9,488 nt of DNA from Clostridia bacterium (GCA_024699005.1 JAILQN010000189.1:1-9488), one strand, 5' to 3'. Shown: positions 1-9,460, numbered from the stretch's first letter. Notes: generated by a model not told the origin, from the sequence alone. Numbers and translations are program-made.

Positions 1-488
1 GCGTTATAGCCGATGAACATCTCGCCGTGCGCGGTCCCGGCAAAATCACTCGCGCTGAAGGCGACCGTCACCTGATCACCGTCTCTTTGAACGTCGGCAG
101 ATATTTTTTTGCTGCCGTTCCCGAACCCTGAAAAACCCGGCTTGATTCGCGAAGCGTAAAGCTTGCCGTCCGCGTCTTCCAGCAGCACACACGCTAACAG
201 AGCGAGCCTGGCGTCGTTTGCGAGGACCTCACCGTCATTATTCATATCCCCGCGGTCGCGCTGTTCGTCAGTCATTTCCTCAAGCTTGACGCTGTACCGG
301 AGTATAAGCCGGGCGTCTGCAGGCGTCAGATATCCGTCTCCGTCCACGTCGCCCTTCGTCAGTTTTGCTGCGGCTTCGTCACCCGGGACGGCGCCTTCCG
401 CAATGCCCGAAACGCTCAACGCGGAAAACATGGACAGGACCATAAGAATACTCAGTAACAATGCAAGTATCCGATTTGCTGCTTTCAT
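1..488 (-). CDS. Secreted dockerin type I protein, N-terminal part (3' end beyond window)
   Basis: Reading leftward from ATG at 488-486, about 162 residues are visible and the frame stays open to the window edge. Residues 1-30 form a signal peptide (MKAANR followed by a Leu/Ile-rich core and small residues near SVSGIA). Residues about 45-105 are a dockerin type I module: two F-hand calcium-binding repeats, GDVDGDGYLTPADARLILRY near 46-65 and GDMNNDGEVLANDARLALLA near 80-99, with the expected D-x-N/D-x-D-G ligands. The residues after about 130 (KISADVQRDGDQVTVAFSA) look like the first strands of a beta-sandwich, possibly cohesin- or Ig-like, but the domain is cut. Dockerins bind cohesins on scaffoldins or the cell surface, so this is probably an extracellular complex component; having the dockerin at the N-terminus is less common than at the C-terminus. 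A strong GGAGG lies 7 nt upstream of the ATG. The enzymatic or binding role cannot be read from this part. Confidence 0.88.
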   Translation of the reverse strand, partial: MKAANRILALLLSILMVLSMFSALSVSGIAEGAVPGDEAAAKLTKGDVDGDGYLTPADARLILRYSVKLEEMTDEQRDRGDMNNDGEVLANDARLALLACVLLEDADGKLYASRIKPGFSGFGNGSKKISADVQRDGDQVTVAFSASDFAGTAHGEMFIGYN

Positions 489-515
489 ACACTTTCCTCC
501 GTATGAGATTATTGT

Positions 516-537
516 TGAATCATTTTAAAATGATTCA
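516..537. promoter_or_regulatory. Perfect 22-bp palindrome, candidate operator
   Basis: The half-site TGAATCATTTT is followed directly by its exact reverse complement with no spacer, centred between 526 and 527. It lies 28 bp upstream of the dockerin gene start and 26 bp past the phosphoesterase stop. There is no T-tract on either side and the stem is A+T-rich, so an intrinsic terminator is unlikely. A dimeric repressor site or a cruciform are alternatives. It does not match a regulator box I can name. A TTGACT hexamer on the minus strand (545-540) abuts it, but I see no properly spaced -10. Confidence 0.55.
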
Positions 538-563
538 GAAGTCAACAGAAATACATCACGGAA

Positions 564-1553
564 TCACGCAAGTTTTACTGTAACTTTCACATCGCTTATC
601 CACGTTCTTGTAAGGAAGTTCCTGCCGAGGATCTCGACCCTGTCCGCGTAGACGTTTATGACCGCGCCGCCGCCGGATAGAAAGTGACTTCCCATACCCG
701 ACCAGCCGAAATACATCATGGAGGGCAGGTTGATACTGGTGATATTCTCTCCGACCTTCTCGACGGTAGCAAATTCGCCGCCGTTCAGTTTGCCGCCGTT
801 AAGGGCGTCGTGAGTGTGGCCGCTGACGTAAATAATGTTAGGATACTTGTCAAGAGTCGCCTGGAATTTCGCGCTCTGAGCCGCCTCGTCAAAGCCCTCG
901 TCGTCGCCGTCAACGTCGTCCGCGCCGACGCCGTGGGTGTAGGACATGGGCTGGTGAAGGAACACGAACACCGGTTTGCCCTCGCTGTCGGCTTCGGCAG
1001 CTTCAAGCTGAGCGTCCATCCAGGCTATCTGATCGTCGCTTATCCGGGCTGCGGTGGACGTACCCTCGGAACCCAGGACAATAAAGTGATAACCGTCCTG
1101 GATATAGTGGTAATATACCTCGTCGTGCTGATATTTCATAAGTTCGTTGGTATATTCCAGCCAGAGCTCGCGGGCGGAGCTATATTCGTGGCTCGTGTCG
1201 TAATCGCCCCAGGTGTCGTGGTTGCCGAGGGTCATAAGGACGTTCTCCACGCCGCAGTAATTCTGCATACTGTCTTTAAGCGCGTCGTAGTTCTCCGGCT
1301 TCGCCTCGTCCACAAGGTCGCCGTTGACAAGCAGCAGATCCGGCGCGATCGTTTTTGTGATATCGTTGAAGCAGGCGTCCGCGACAAGTTTCCTGATTGC
1401 GGAATCCTTCATGTGGGTATCGCTGACTGCGGCGACAGTGAACAGAACGTCGTCCGATCTTTTATGACAGTTAAGATTGACGCTGAAAAAAGACATAACG
1501 GCGAAGATCGCGGACAGAATTCCGGATATGATTTTTGTGAATGCAACGGACAT
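564..1553 (-). CDS. Exported or membrane-anchored metallophosphoesterase (calcineurin-like)
   Basis: This 329-residue protein carries the complete metallophosphoesterase (Metallophos) signature for a two-metal centre: D45-x-H47 in SDTH, G78-D79 in NGDL, G110-N-H-D113, H200 in LHQP, and G245-H-T-H248. Such enzymes hydrolyse phosphomonoesters or phosphodiesters; the substrate cannot be told from sequence. Residues 5-28 are a hydrophobic segment after a short N-terminus, acting as a signal peptide or uncleaved anchor, so the catalytic domain should face outward. Cys29 lies just after this segment but lacks a proper lipobox. Residues 211-220 (ADDVDGDDEG) form a very acidic loop. The start is supported by AGGAGG 9 nt upstream. 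It has its own promoter (1626-1654) and is followed on the same strand, 75 bp later, by the dockerin gene; no terminator is obvious between them, so cotranscription is possible. Substrate assignments such as nucleotidase or cyclic-nucleotide phosphodiesterase would be guesses. Confidence 0.9.
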   Translation of the reverse strand: MSVAFTKIISGILSAIFAVMSFFSVNLNCHKRSDDVLFTVAAVSDTHMKDSAIRKLVADACFNDITKTIAPDLLLVNGDLVDEAKPENYDALKDSMQNYCGVENVLMTLGNHDTWGDYDTSHEYSSARELWLEYTNELMKYQHDEVYYHYIQDGYHFIVLGSEGTSTAARISDDQIAWMDAQLEAAEADSEGKPVFVFLHQPMSYTHGVGADDVDGDDEGFDEAAQSAKFQATLDKYPNIIYVSGHTHDALNGGKLNGGEFATVEKVGENITSINLPSMMYFGWSGMGSHFLSGGGAVINVYADRVEILGRNFLTRTWISDVKVTVKLA

Positions 1554-1576
1554 TATATGGTTCCTCCTGTGATTGA

Positions 1577-1618
1577 GTTTTTGGTTTTTAGTTTTTTGTG
1601 TTTAGCTTTTTACTTTCT
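1577..1618 (-). repeat. A/C-rich heptad array in the phosphoesterase leader
   Basis: Six consecutive 7-bp units on one register. On the coding (minus) strand those nearest the gene read CAAAAAC and TAAAAAC; the more distal ones decay (TAAACAC, AAAAAGC, AGAAAGT). The array lies between the predicted transcription start and the AGGAGG. The same heptad, also in sense orientation, precedes the DUF1292 gene (1783-1810) and, in variant form, the transglutaminase gene (5323-5350). Confidence 0.7.
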
Positions 1619-1625
1619 CAAATAG

Positions 1626-1654
1626 ATAATAGCGTATTTTTCCGAAAATAACAA
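1626..1654 (-). promoter_or_regulatory. Sigma-A-type promoter for the phosphoesterase
   Basis: On the minus strand a -35 TTGTTA (1654-1649) and a -10 TATTAT (1631-1626) are separated by exactly 17 bp. The predicted transcript starts near 1619 and has a leader of about 65 nt that contains the A/C heptad array and AGGAGG. Confidence 0.65.
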
Positions 1655-1671
1655 TAGGTTTTGTATTTTTC

Positions 1672-1700
1672 TTGCATATATCGCAAAAATATATTATAAT
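1672..1700 (+). promoter_or_regulatory. Sigma-A-type promoter for DUF1292-lacZ
   Basis: A -35 TTGCAT (1672-1677), a 17-bp spacer and a perfect -10 TATAAT (1695-1700) lie in an A+T-rich stretch. The predicted transcript starts near 1707, giving a leader of about 130 nt before the DUF1292 start. This promoter is back-to-back with the minus-strand promoter; only 17 bp separate the two -35 elements, so one regulator bound there could affect both. Confidence 0.75.
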
Positions 1701-1732
1701 CTCCAAAAGCCGGCAGGCCGCCCGGAGAGCCA

Positions 1733-1746
1733 GTTCCGGGTTCCGG
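1733..1746. repeat. GTTCCGG heptad pair in the lacZ operon leader
   Basis: Two exact, adjacent GTTCCGG units are followed in register by a degenerate GTTTACT. They lie in a G+C-rich part of the leader (about 1709-1780) that differs sharply from the A+T-rich promoter before it. GGAGAG at 1724-1729 can pair with CTCTCC at 1766-1771, enclosing the repeat in a possible stem-loop. Confidence 0.55.
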
Positions 1747-1782
1747 GTTTACTCAAATCGGGGATCTCTCCTGTCCGGATTC

Positions 1783-1810
1783 TAAAAACCAAAAACCAAA
1801 AACCAAACAT
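1783..1810 (+). repeat. CAAAAAC heptad array in the lacZ operon leader
   Basis: Four heptads in register: TAAAAAC, CAAAAAC twice, then a degenerate CAAACAT. The array ends 12 bp before the GGAGG (1823-1827) of the DUF1292 gene. Its sequence and position match the array in the divergent phosphoesterase leader, each reading A/C-rich on its own mRNA. Confidence 0.75.
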
Positions 1811-1835
1811 TGATAATAACACGGAGGACTTAACA

Positions 1836-5203
<3,368 letters not shown>

Positions 5204-5205
<2 letters not shown>

Positions 5206-5232
5206 GAAAATCCCGTATAAATAATGTACAAT
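5204..5232 (+). promoter_or_regulatory. Sigma-A-type promoter for the transglutaminase/LRR gene
   Basis: TTGAAA (5204-5209), a 17-bp spacer and TACAAT (5227-5232) make a good vegetative promoter. The predicted start is near 5239, giving a leader of about 140 nt that holds two heptad arrays and a 7-bp inverted repeat (CGTTGAT at 5286-5292 with ATCAACG at 5305-5311). Confidence 0.7.
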
Positions 5233-5253
5233 AGAATCGATGTTTTGTATCGA

Positions 5254-5281
5254 GCGCTGCGTACCGCGTGCTGCGCCCGTA
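5254..5281. repeat. G+C-rich degenerate heptads in the leader
   Basis: Four 7-bp units in one register, for example GCGCTGC and GTGCTGC. Read on the other strand they contain GCAGCACGC, also present in the lacZ insert at 4232-4240, and by eye about 17 of 23 positions agree over the wider alignment. They lie between the promoter and the A/C heptads, the same order as the GTTCCGG and CAAAAAC arrays before the DUF1292 gene. Confidence 0.5.
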
Positions 5282-5322
5282 TCGCCGTTGATTTATACCC
5301 GATGATCAACGTCATCTGATCC

Positions 5323-5350
5323 CAAAACACAAAACGCAAAGCTCAAAACC
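5323..5350 (+). repeat. CAAAAC-type heptad array before the transglutaminase/LRR gene
   Basis: Four units in register (CAAAACA, CAAAACG, then two related) end 8 nt before the first ATG (5358) and 11 nt before the AAAGGA that probably serves the ATG at 5379. It is the third A/C-rich heptad array in the window placed directly before a gene and in sense orientation. Confidence 0.65.
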
Positions 5351-5378
5351 AACAATAATGAAAGGATTGTGTTCCCGC

Positions 5379-7799
5379 ATGAAACGCATAACAAAGCTTC
5401 TTACCGTCGTTCTGATCATTTCGGCGATATGTTTCTCGTGTTTCCAGGCATACGCTGCGTCCTTCGCCTCCTGGATGGAGATCCGCCAGTATGTGTACGA
5501 CAGCAACAAGGCGCTCTGGGAGTACGGCATAGAAGATATGGATCCCTCCTACGTCGCGACTCCGTTCACCAATTCCGAATACGCCGAGATCGATGCGAAA
5601 GCCCATGAGCTCGCGGACGGTCTGTCGACAGACATGGAAAAGGCTGCCGCCATACACAAGTTCGTCGCAGAAAGATGCTACTACGACTATGACTACTACT
5701 ATCACGGCACCCGCCCCTATCCCCCCATGGATCCCGTGACCGTATACGAGGACGGCATAACCGTCTGCTCCGGTTACGCAAGACTTATGCGCGTCATGCT
5801 GCGCGCCGTGGGCATCCCCGCGCGTATGGTCGTGGGCACGGCATATTCCGGCTATTCGCTCGACAGGGCTTCGTCTGACGTTCTGCTCCGCGATTCCAAC
5901 CACGACTGGATCGAGGCTTATATCGACGGCGAGTGGAGATTCTGCGATCCCACCTGGGATTCCAACAACTATTTCGAATACGGCGAAAAGCATTTCAACA
6001 CGGCGAGCGACTTGTATTTCTGCGACGATCTTGCGGACTTCTCCAGATCGCACTTCGCTATAAGCTACTACGATGAACTTAAGATAGGCGACTTCATCGT
6101 CAGCGTCGACGTTGACGAAAAGACGGTCTGCGGCGCCGCCGACGGCGTGACCCTGACAAGCGCAGTCATCCCCGAAGGCGCGACCCGCATAAAGTACAAC
6201 GCGTTCAAGGACTGCAAAACACTTGAGTCCGTCTCTCTGCCCGGGACCCTTACATCTATCGGATCTTCCGCGTTCTCCGGCTGCTCCGCCCTCACGTCCA
6301 TAGAGATCCCCGACAGCGTTACCGATATCGAATCCTCGGCTTTCGCAGGCTGCTCCGCGCTTACAAGCGCAAAGCTCAGCGCAGGGCTGACGGATCTCAG
6401 CAATTTCGCCTTTAAGGGCTGCTCCTCTCTTACGTCCGTCGAGATCCCCGACGGAGTAAAGAACATAAAAGGCGAAGCCTTCTCCGGCTGCTCGGCTCTT
6501 ACCTCTGTCGACCTGCCCGGATCGGTCACAAAGATCGGCTCCAAGGCTTTTGCCGGCTGCTCGTCCCTGACGGCGGTCACCGGCGGTGAAAACGTAACGT
6601 CCGTCGCCGATTACGCCTTCAAGGGCTGCGGCGCGCTGACGGCGATCACTCTTCCCGCCGACGCGGAATACGTCGGAACGGCGGCATTTATGGACTGTGC
6701 CTCGCTGACGGCGGCATTCCTGCCCGACGGTTATACCGATATCGCCGCTTATACGTTCTCCGGCTGCTCCTCCGTCACCTCGATGTATATCCCTGCCGGC
6801 ATAACGGCGATCCCGGAATACTTTGCAAGCGGCTGCGACGCCCTTACCGATATCTACTGGCCCGGCACCGAGGCGCAGTGGAACGCGCTTTCCATAGCGG
6901 AAGGCAACGAGCCGCTGCTCGGCGCCACGCTCCACGCAGGACATGAGCACAGTATCACGGAGACGGTCGTCACCGCGGCGACCTGCACCGAAAAGGGCAG
7001 CGTCATCCGGGTCTGCGCGGAGTGCGGGCTTACACTCAACGCGAAGACCGACGCTCTCGGCCACAGCTATGAGATCGGCGAAGGAGCCACCGCCACCTGC
7101 ACCGAAGCCGGCGACGCGATCCTTACCTGCTCCGTCTGCGGCGACGTCAAGGAGATCACCGGTCAGGCGCTCGGGCATGACCTTGTGCTTACCGCAAAGA
7201 CCGACGCCACCTGCGACGCCGACGGCTCCGAGACATACGGCTGCACGCGCTGCGACTATACCGAAACAAAGGACATTCCCGGCGGCCATAAATACACTTC
7301 GATAACCGTCGCGCCCACCTGCACTGACGAAGGATATACCCTGTTCACCTGCTCCGTCTGCAAAGATGAGTATACGGAAGACATACAGGACGCCCTTGAT
7401 CACATCTATGAAGTAACGGATCAGAAGGCGGCGACCTGCACGGCTGACGGATATACCGTTCAGACCTGCACGCGCTGCGGTGACACCATAACCGATACGG
7501 TCGCTTCCTCCGGTCACGATTACGTTGAGTCGGTATCTCCTTCCGCATGCGAAAACGGCGGCTACATCATTTACACCTGCTCGATATGCGGCGACACTTA
7601 CACCGGCGCGGCGATCGAGGCGACCGGTCATAAAGACGAAAACAACGACGGCTGGTGCGACGTCTGCAAAAAGGAGCTTTCGCCCCACTACACCGAAGCC
7701 GACCTCTGCGAATACTGCGGCGAATATCACGGCAATACCTTCTTCGAGGTAATGATCGCCCTGTTCCACAGGATCATGTATTTCTTCAGCAAACTGTAA
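5379..7799 (+). CDS. Secreted transglutaminase-like / BspA-type LRR / Cys-rich repeat surface protein
   Basis: From ATG 5379 the product is 806 residues. Residues 1-26 are a signal peptide (MKRITKLLTVVLIISAIC, likely cleavage after AYA26). Residues about 75-200 are a transglutaminase-like cysteine-peptidase-fold domain with the full triad: Cys130 in TVCSGYA, His175 in NHDWIEAY, Asp190 in CDPTWD. Residues about 254-515 hold ten LRR_5 (BspA-like) repeats of roughly 23 residues with an AFxGC core, ending at the typical DIYWPGTEAQW motif. Residues 522 to about 750 hold six repeats of about 38 residues (H-Y, ATCT-G, TC-CG), which look like small metal- or disulfide-stabilised modules. The tail has DENNDGWCDVC, then CEYCGEYH and a hydrophobic, aromatic last segment. 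Such proteins are usually cell-surface adhesins or peptide-crosslink processing enzymes; the substrate is unknown. Start: ATG 5358 is also in frame (813 residues) but has no SD, whereas 5379 follows AAAGGA, with a longish 12-nt spacer. Confidence 0.9.
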   Translation: MKRITKLLTVVLIISAICFSCFQAYAASFASWMEIRQYVYDSNKALWEYGIEDMDPSYVATPFTNSEYAEIDAKAHELADGLSTDMEKAAAIHKFVAERCYYDYDYYYHGTRPYPPMDPVTVYEDGITVCSGYARLMRVMLRAVGIPARMVVGTAYSGYSLDRASSDVLLRDSNHDWIEAYIDGEWRFCDPTWDSNNYFEYGEKHFNTASDLYFCDDLADFSRSHFAISYYDELKIGDFIVSVDVDEKTVCGAADGVTLTSAVIPEGATRIKYNAFKDCKTLESVSLPGTLTSIGSSAFSGCSALTSIEIPDSVTDIESSAFAGCSALTSAKLSAGLTDLSNFAFKGCSSLTSVEIPDGVKNIKGEAFSGCSALTSVDLPGSVTKIGSKAFAGCSSLTAVTGGENVTSVADYAFKGCGALTAITLPADAEYVGTAAFMDCASLTAAFLPDGYTDIAAYTFSGCSSVTSMYIPAGITAIPEYFASGCDALTDIYWPGTEAQWNALSIAEGNEPLLGATLHAGHEHSITETVVTAATCTEKGSVIRVCAECGLTLNAKTDALGHSYEIGEGATATCTEAGDAILTCSVCGDVKEITGQALGHDLVLTAKTDATCDADGSETYGCTRCDYTETKDIPGGHKYTSITVAPTCTDEGYTLFTCSVCKDEYTEDIQDALDHIYEVTDQKAATCTADGYTVQTCTRCGDTITDTVASSGHDYVESVSPSACENGGYIIYTCSICGDTYTGAAIEATGHKDENNDGWCDVCKKELSPHYTEADLCEYCGEYHGNTFFEVMIALFHRIMYFFSKL
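6141..6890 (+). repeat. Ten LRR_5 coding repeats (about 69 bp period)
   Basis: In-gene repeats coding for the pattern SAFSGCSALTSVEIPDGV, with AF-x-x-C recurring about every 23 residues. Copies are diverged at DNA level, with only short shared tracts such as ggctgctc, so recombination between neighbours is possible but they are not fresh duplications. Confidence 0.85.
6942..7630 (+). repeat. Six Cys-rich coding repeats (about 114 bp period)
   Basis: Each unit codes for a His start, ATCT with a following Gly, a TCxxCG or closely related pair of cysteines, and an acidic end. The units vary (two of the six CxxC motifs lack the following Gly; the sixth has SACENGG for ATCT-G), so this is an old array. 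Three cysteines plus one or two histidines per unit suggest a zinc-ribbon-like or disulfide fold; this is inference. Confidence 0.75.
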
Positions 7800-7871
7800 T
7801 AAATCCGAAATTCCCGTTTATGCGGCAAACATATCGGGAAAAATACTGTTGCATTTAAAAACTCAAAATAT

Positions 7872-7911
7872 CACGGATTCCTGATTTTTAACGTCAGGAA
7901 TCCGTGTTTTT
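7872..7911 (+). terminator. Intrinsic terminator after the surface-protein gene
   Basis: A perfect 13-bp stem (CACGGATTCCTGA at 7872-7884, complement at 7894-7906) with a 9-nt loop is followed by five T residues (7907-7911). It lies 72 bp after the stop. The opposite side is A-rich, so it may also stop the minus-strand transposase transcript, whose stop codon is at 7936-7938. Confidence 0.92.
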
Positions 7912-7918
7912 GATTAAT

Positions 7919-7946
7919 CCCAATCTCTCAACGAATTAAGTAATAT
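7919..7946 (+). repeat. Left terminal inverted repeat of the IS
   Basis: Begins CCCAATCTCTCAAC and ends AAGTAATAT. Compared with the right end it differs at positions 15, 18 and 19 of 28. It contains the transposase stop codon (7936-7938), a compact arrangement common in IS elements. Confidence 0.93.
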
Positions 7947-9366
7947 CAATATCAAGTAAATTCAACAACGTCTGTGACGCCTTGGTGATATCGCCGGTAT
8001 ACCAGACGTTGTTAATTTTTGCTCTGCGGATATATTTCAAATAATCAATGAAATCGGAGACAGAGTATTTCTTCGTTAAACCTTTTTCATGCAGCTTGTT
8101 GTATATTTTGTAGACCAGCATGAGCGATAATTGATTCAGAAACGCCCAGGTTTCAACGGAATACTGAGATTGGAGATACGTTTTATCTTGTTCAAGAAGA
8201 TTCTTAAGAAAGTCGAAACTCTGCTCAATTTCTCCTCTTGTTTTGTAGAGAGAGTATATTTTCTCCGGCTCCTCATCAATGTTCGTGCAAAAAGCAATTG
8301 TGCCGAAGTCGTACTGTTTTTCAATAAGTCCTTCATCTGTGAATCCCTCCAATTCTTTTTGGATCCGCATCGCGTAGTCTTTTTCTTCCTCATTGCGAAG
8401 ATCACTATCTAAACAAATAAGAATCGTTCTGTCATTTCGTTTGTAACTGTAATACCATATCACACGTCCTCGGAACAGAAAATGACCGTCAAAGCTGTTT
8501 CTGTCTCCGGTTTTCAGCTTTGATCTGTCTATCATTCCGTTGTTTCTGCGAAGAGGAACAATGTATTTCAAATCATTTTCTTCCAGCATCAGAAAATTGC
8601 GTTCGGAACCGAATCCCTTATCGGCAATTACGGTCATATTTCTGATGCCGGATTCTATGACTGTCTGACTAAAAGCAACCACATCCCTGATATTACCCGG
8701 AATTACTCTGTAATATCCGGGCATATGTTGTATTACCGAAAACGCTAACATCAGATTGATTTGAGGATCAAACTGTCGATGACTGTTGTATCCGATACGG
8801 TTTATGTCCATATTAGAGGAATTGCTGATGATATTCGTCCCGTCAAAAAGAATATATTCATCCGTTCCAATAAACTCTTTCAGAAATTCAACAATTGCGG
8901 GTCTGTCCTTCCCGAACTCTTTCAGGAAGTTGGATATACTGGCGCTTGACAGGGCAAGTTTCCCGTGTCGCTCTGAAAGATAACTGTTGGCATATGCTTC
9001 ACCGATTCGTTTGAATGGACATTTTTCAATCAATCTCAATGCGCTGAGTGCAAACAGTTTATCCGCATCTTCCGGAAAATGCTTCTTGAGCGAGGAATAG
9101 ATATCTGCGCCAAGTTCACTGACGACCTTGCTGGCCCCATACTCCTTGATCGATACTTCCTGATCACTGATCTCAATTTGTTTCCTTTTAGGCGGAATCA
9201 GTCCTTCTTCAGTAATCCTACCCAAATACTCACCTGTAATCTTCTTTGCCCGTTTTTTCTCCGGATCATATTTTGATTTGCAAGCATAGAGATAATACTT
9301 CCCTCGTATGCAAGATATATTTGTTCCTGCTTGACGATATTTTTCTACCCACTCGGGATATGACAT
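7936..9366 (-). CDS. IS4-superfamily DDE transposase
   Basis: From ATG 9366 the protein has 476 residues. It has the RNase H-like DDE layout: Asp175 in LFDGTN, Asp249 in VIADKGFGSERN, and Glu381 within the exact IS4 'YREK' signature Y374-x2-R377-x3-E381-x6-K388. The N-terminal part (about 1-60) holds the SCIRGKYYLYACKSKYD stretch usual in IS1634-like transposases, perhaps DNA-binding. It cuts and joins the IS ends. The frame stays open up to a GTG at 9399, but that codon is at the predicted transcript start and would leave no leader. ATG 9366 is preceded at 3 nt by GGTGATC, an exact complement of the 3' end of 16S rRNA, so 9366 is preferred. No frameshift or stop interrupts it. Confidence 0.93.
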   Translation of the reverse strand: MSYPEWVEKYRQAGTNISCIRGKYYLYACKSKYDPEKKRAKKITGEYLGRITEEGLIPPKRKQIEISDQEVSIKEYGASKVVSELGADIYSSLKKHFPEDADKLFALSALRLIEKCPFKRIGEAYANSYLSERHGKLALSSASISNFLKEFGKDRPAIVEFLKEFIGTDEYILFDGTNIISNSSNMDINRIGYNSHRQFDPQINLMLAFSVIQHMPGYYRVIPGNIRDVVAFSQTVIESGIRNMTVIADKGFGSERNFLMLEENDLKYIVPLRRNNGMIDRSKLKTGDRNSFDGHFLFRGRVIWYYSYKRNDRTILICLDSDLRNEEEKDYAMRIQKELEGFTDEGLIEKQYDFGTIAFCTNIDEEPEKIYSLYKTRGEIEQSFDFLKNLLEQDKTYLQSQYSVETWAFLNQLSLMLVYKIYNKLHEKGLTKKYSVSDFIDYLKYIRRAKINNVWYTGDITKASQTLLNLLDIDIT

Positions 9367-9369
9367 AAC

Positions 9370-9376
9370 GATCACC
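9370..9376 (-). promoter_or_regulatory. Unusual ribosome binding site of the transposase
   Basis: GGTGATC on the minus strand pairs with the GATCACC end of 16S rRNA, the 5'-most part of the usual anti-SD pairing region, instead of the GGAGG core used by other genes here. It decides for ATG 9366 over the upstream GTG. Confidence 0.6.
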
Positions 9377-9386
9377 ATTTCCTTTG

Positions 9387-9405
9387 TATTACGTACCACG
9401 TAATA
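9387..9405. other. Inverted repeat at the transposase transcript start
   Basis: TATTACGT (9387-9394) and ACGTAATA (9398-9405) form an 8-bp perfect inverted repeat with a 3-nt centre. It begins 2 bp downstream of the -10, at the predicted transcription start. It may be an operator for self-control or a 5' mRNA hairpin. Confidence 0.5.
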
Positions 9406-9407
9406 TG

Positions 9408-9436
9408 ATTATGCCATATAAAAACGCAGAAGTCAA
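9408..9436 (-). promoter_or_regulatory. Transposase promoter
   Basis: On the minus strand TTGACT (9436-9431), a 17-bp spacer and CATAAT (9413-9408) form a good sigma-A promoter. Transcription should begin near 9401, about 35 nt before ATG 9366. The -35 abuts the hairpin stem 9422-9431, so hairpin and promoter share sequence. Confidence 0.72.
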
Positions 9437-9460
9437 GTCTTTTCCTGTCTTTCTGCGTTT
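9420..9460 (-). terminator. Inward-facing hairpin near the right IS end
   Basis: AAACGCAGAA (9422-9431 on the plus strand) and its exact complement (9451-9460) make a 10-bp stem with a 19-nt loop. On the minus strand the stem runs into a five-T tract (9424-9420). An mRNA entering the IS from outside would form it and could end there, whereas a transcript from the IS promoter starts downstream and lacks it. The large loop and T-tract partly within the stem make termination plausible but not certain. Confidence 0.5.

Noticed and set aside
163..528. A 121-codon plus-strand frame opposite the dockerin gene
   Set aside because: Ser-rich shadow of a well-supported signal peptide plus dockerin reading frame on the other strand.
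1467..1469. Lipoprotein lipobox at Cys29 of the phosphoesterase
   Set aside because: The residues before the Cys (VNLN) do not fit L-[AS]-[GA]-C, so a cleaved or uncleaved signal anchor is the safer reading.
684..1625. A 313-codon plus-strand frame opposite the phosphoesterase
   Set aside because: The minus strand carries every metallophosphoesterase motif and a strong ribosome binding site; the plus frame has neither motif nor SD.
5343..7769. An 808-codon open frame antisense to the transglutaminase/LRR gene
   Set aside because: It mirrors a real gene with a signal peptide, known domains and a promoter. The antisense product is Gly/Arg/Ala/Val-rich low-complexity without a recognisable domain; G+C-rich third positions explain the lack of stops.
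7814..7844. TTCCCG/CGGGAA inverted repeat just after the surface-protein gene as a terminator
   Set aside because: Only 6 bp of stem with a long loop and followed by A residues instead of T; the real terminator is at 7872-7911.
9367..9399. GTG start at 9399 for the transposase
   Set aside because: It coincides with the predicted transcription start, has no SD, and lies in an inverted repeat; ATG 9366 has a GGTGATC pairing site.
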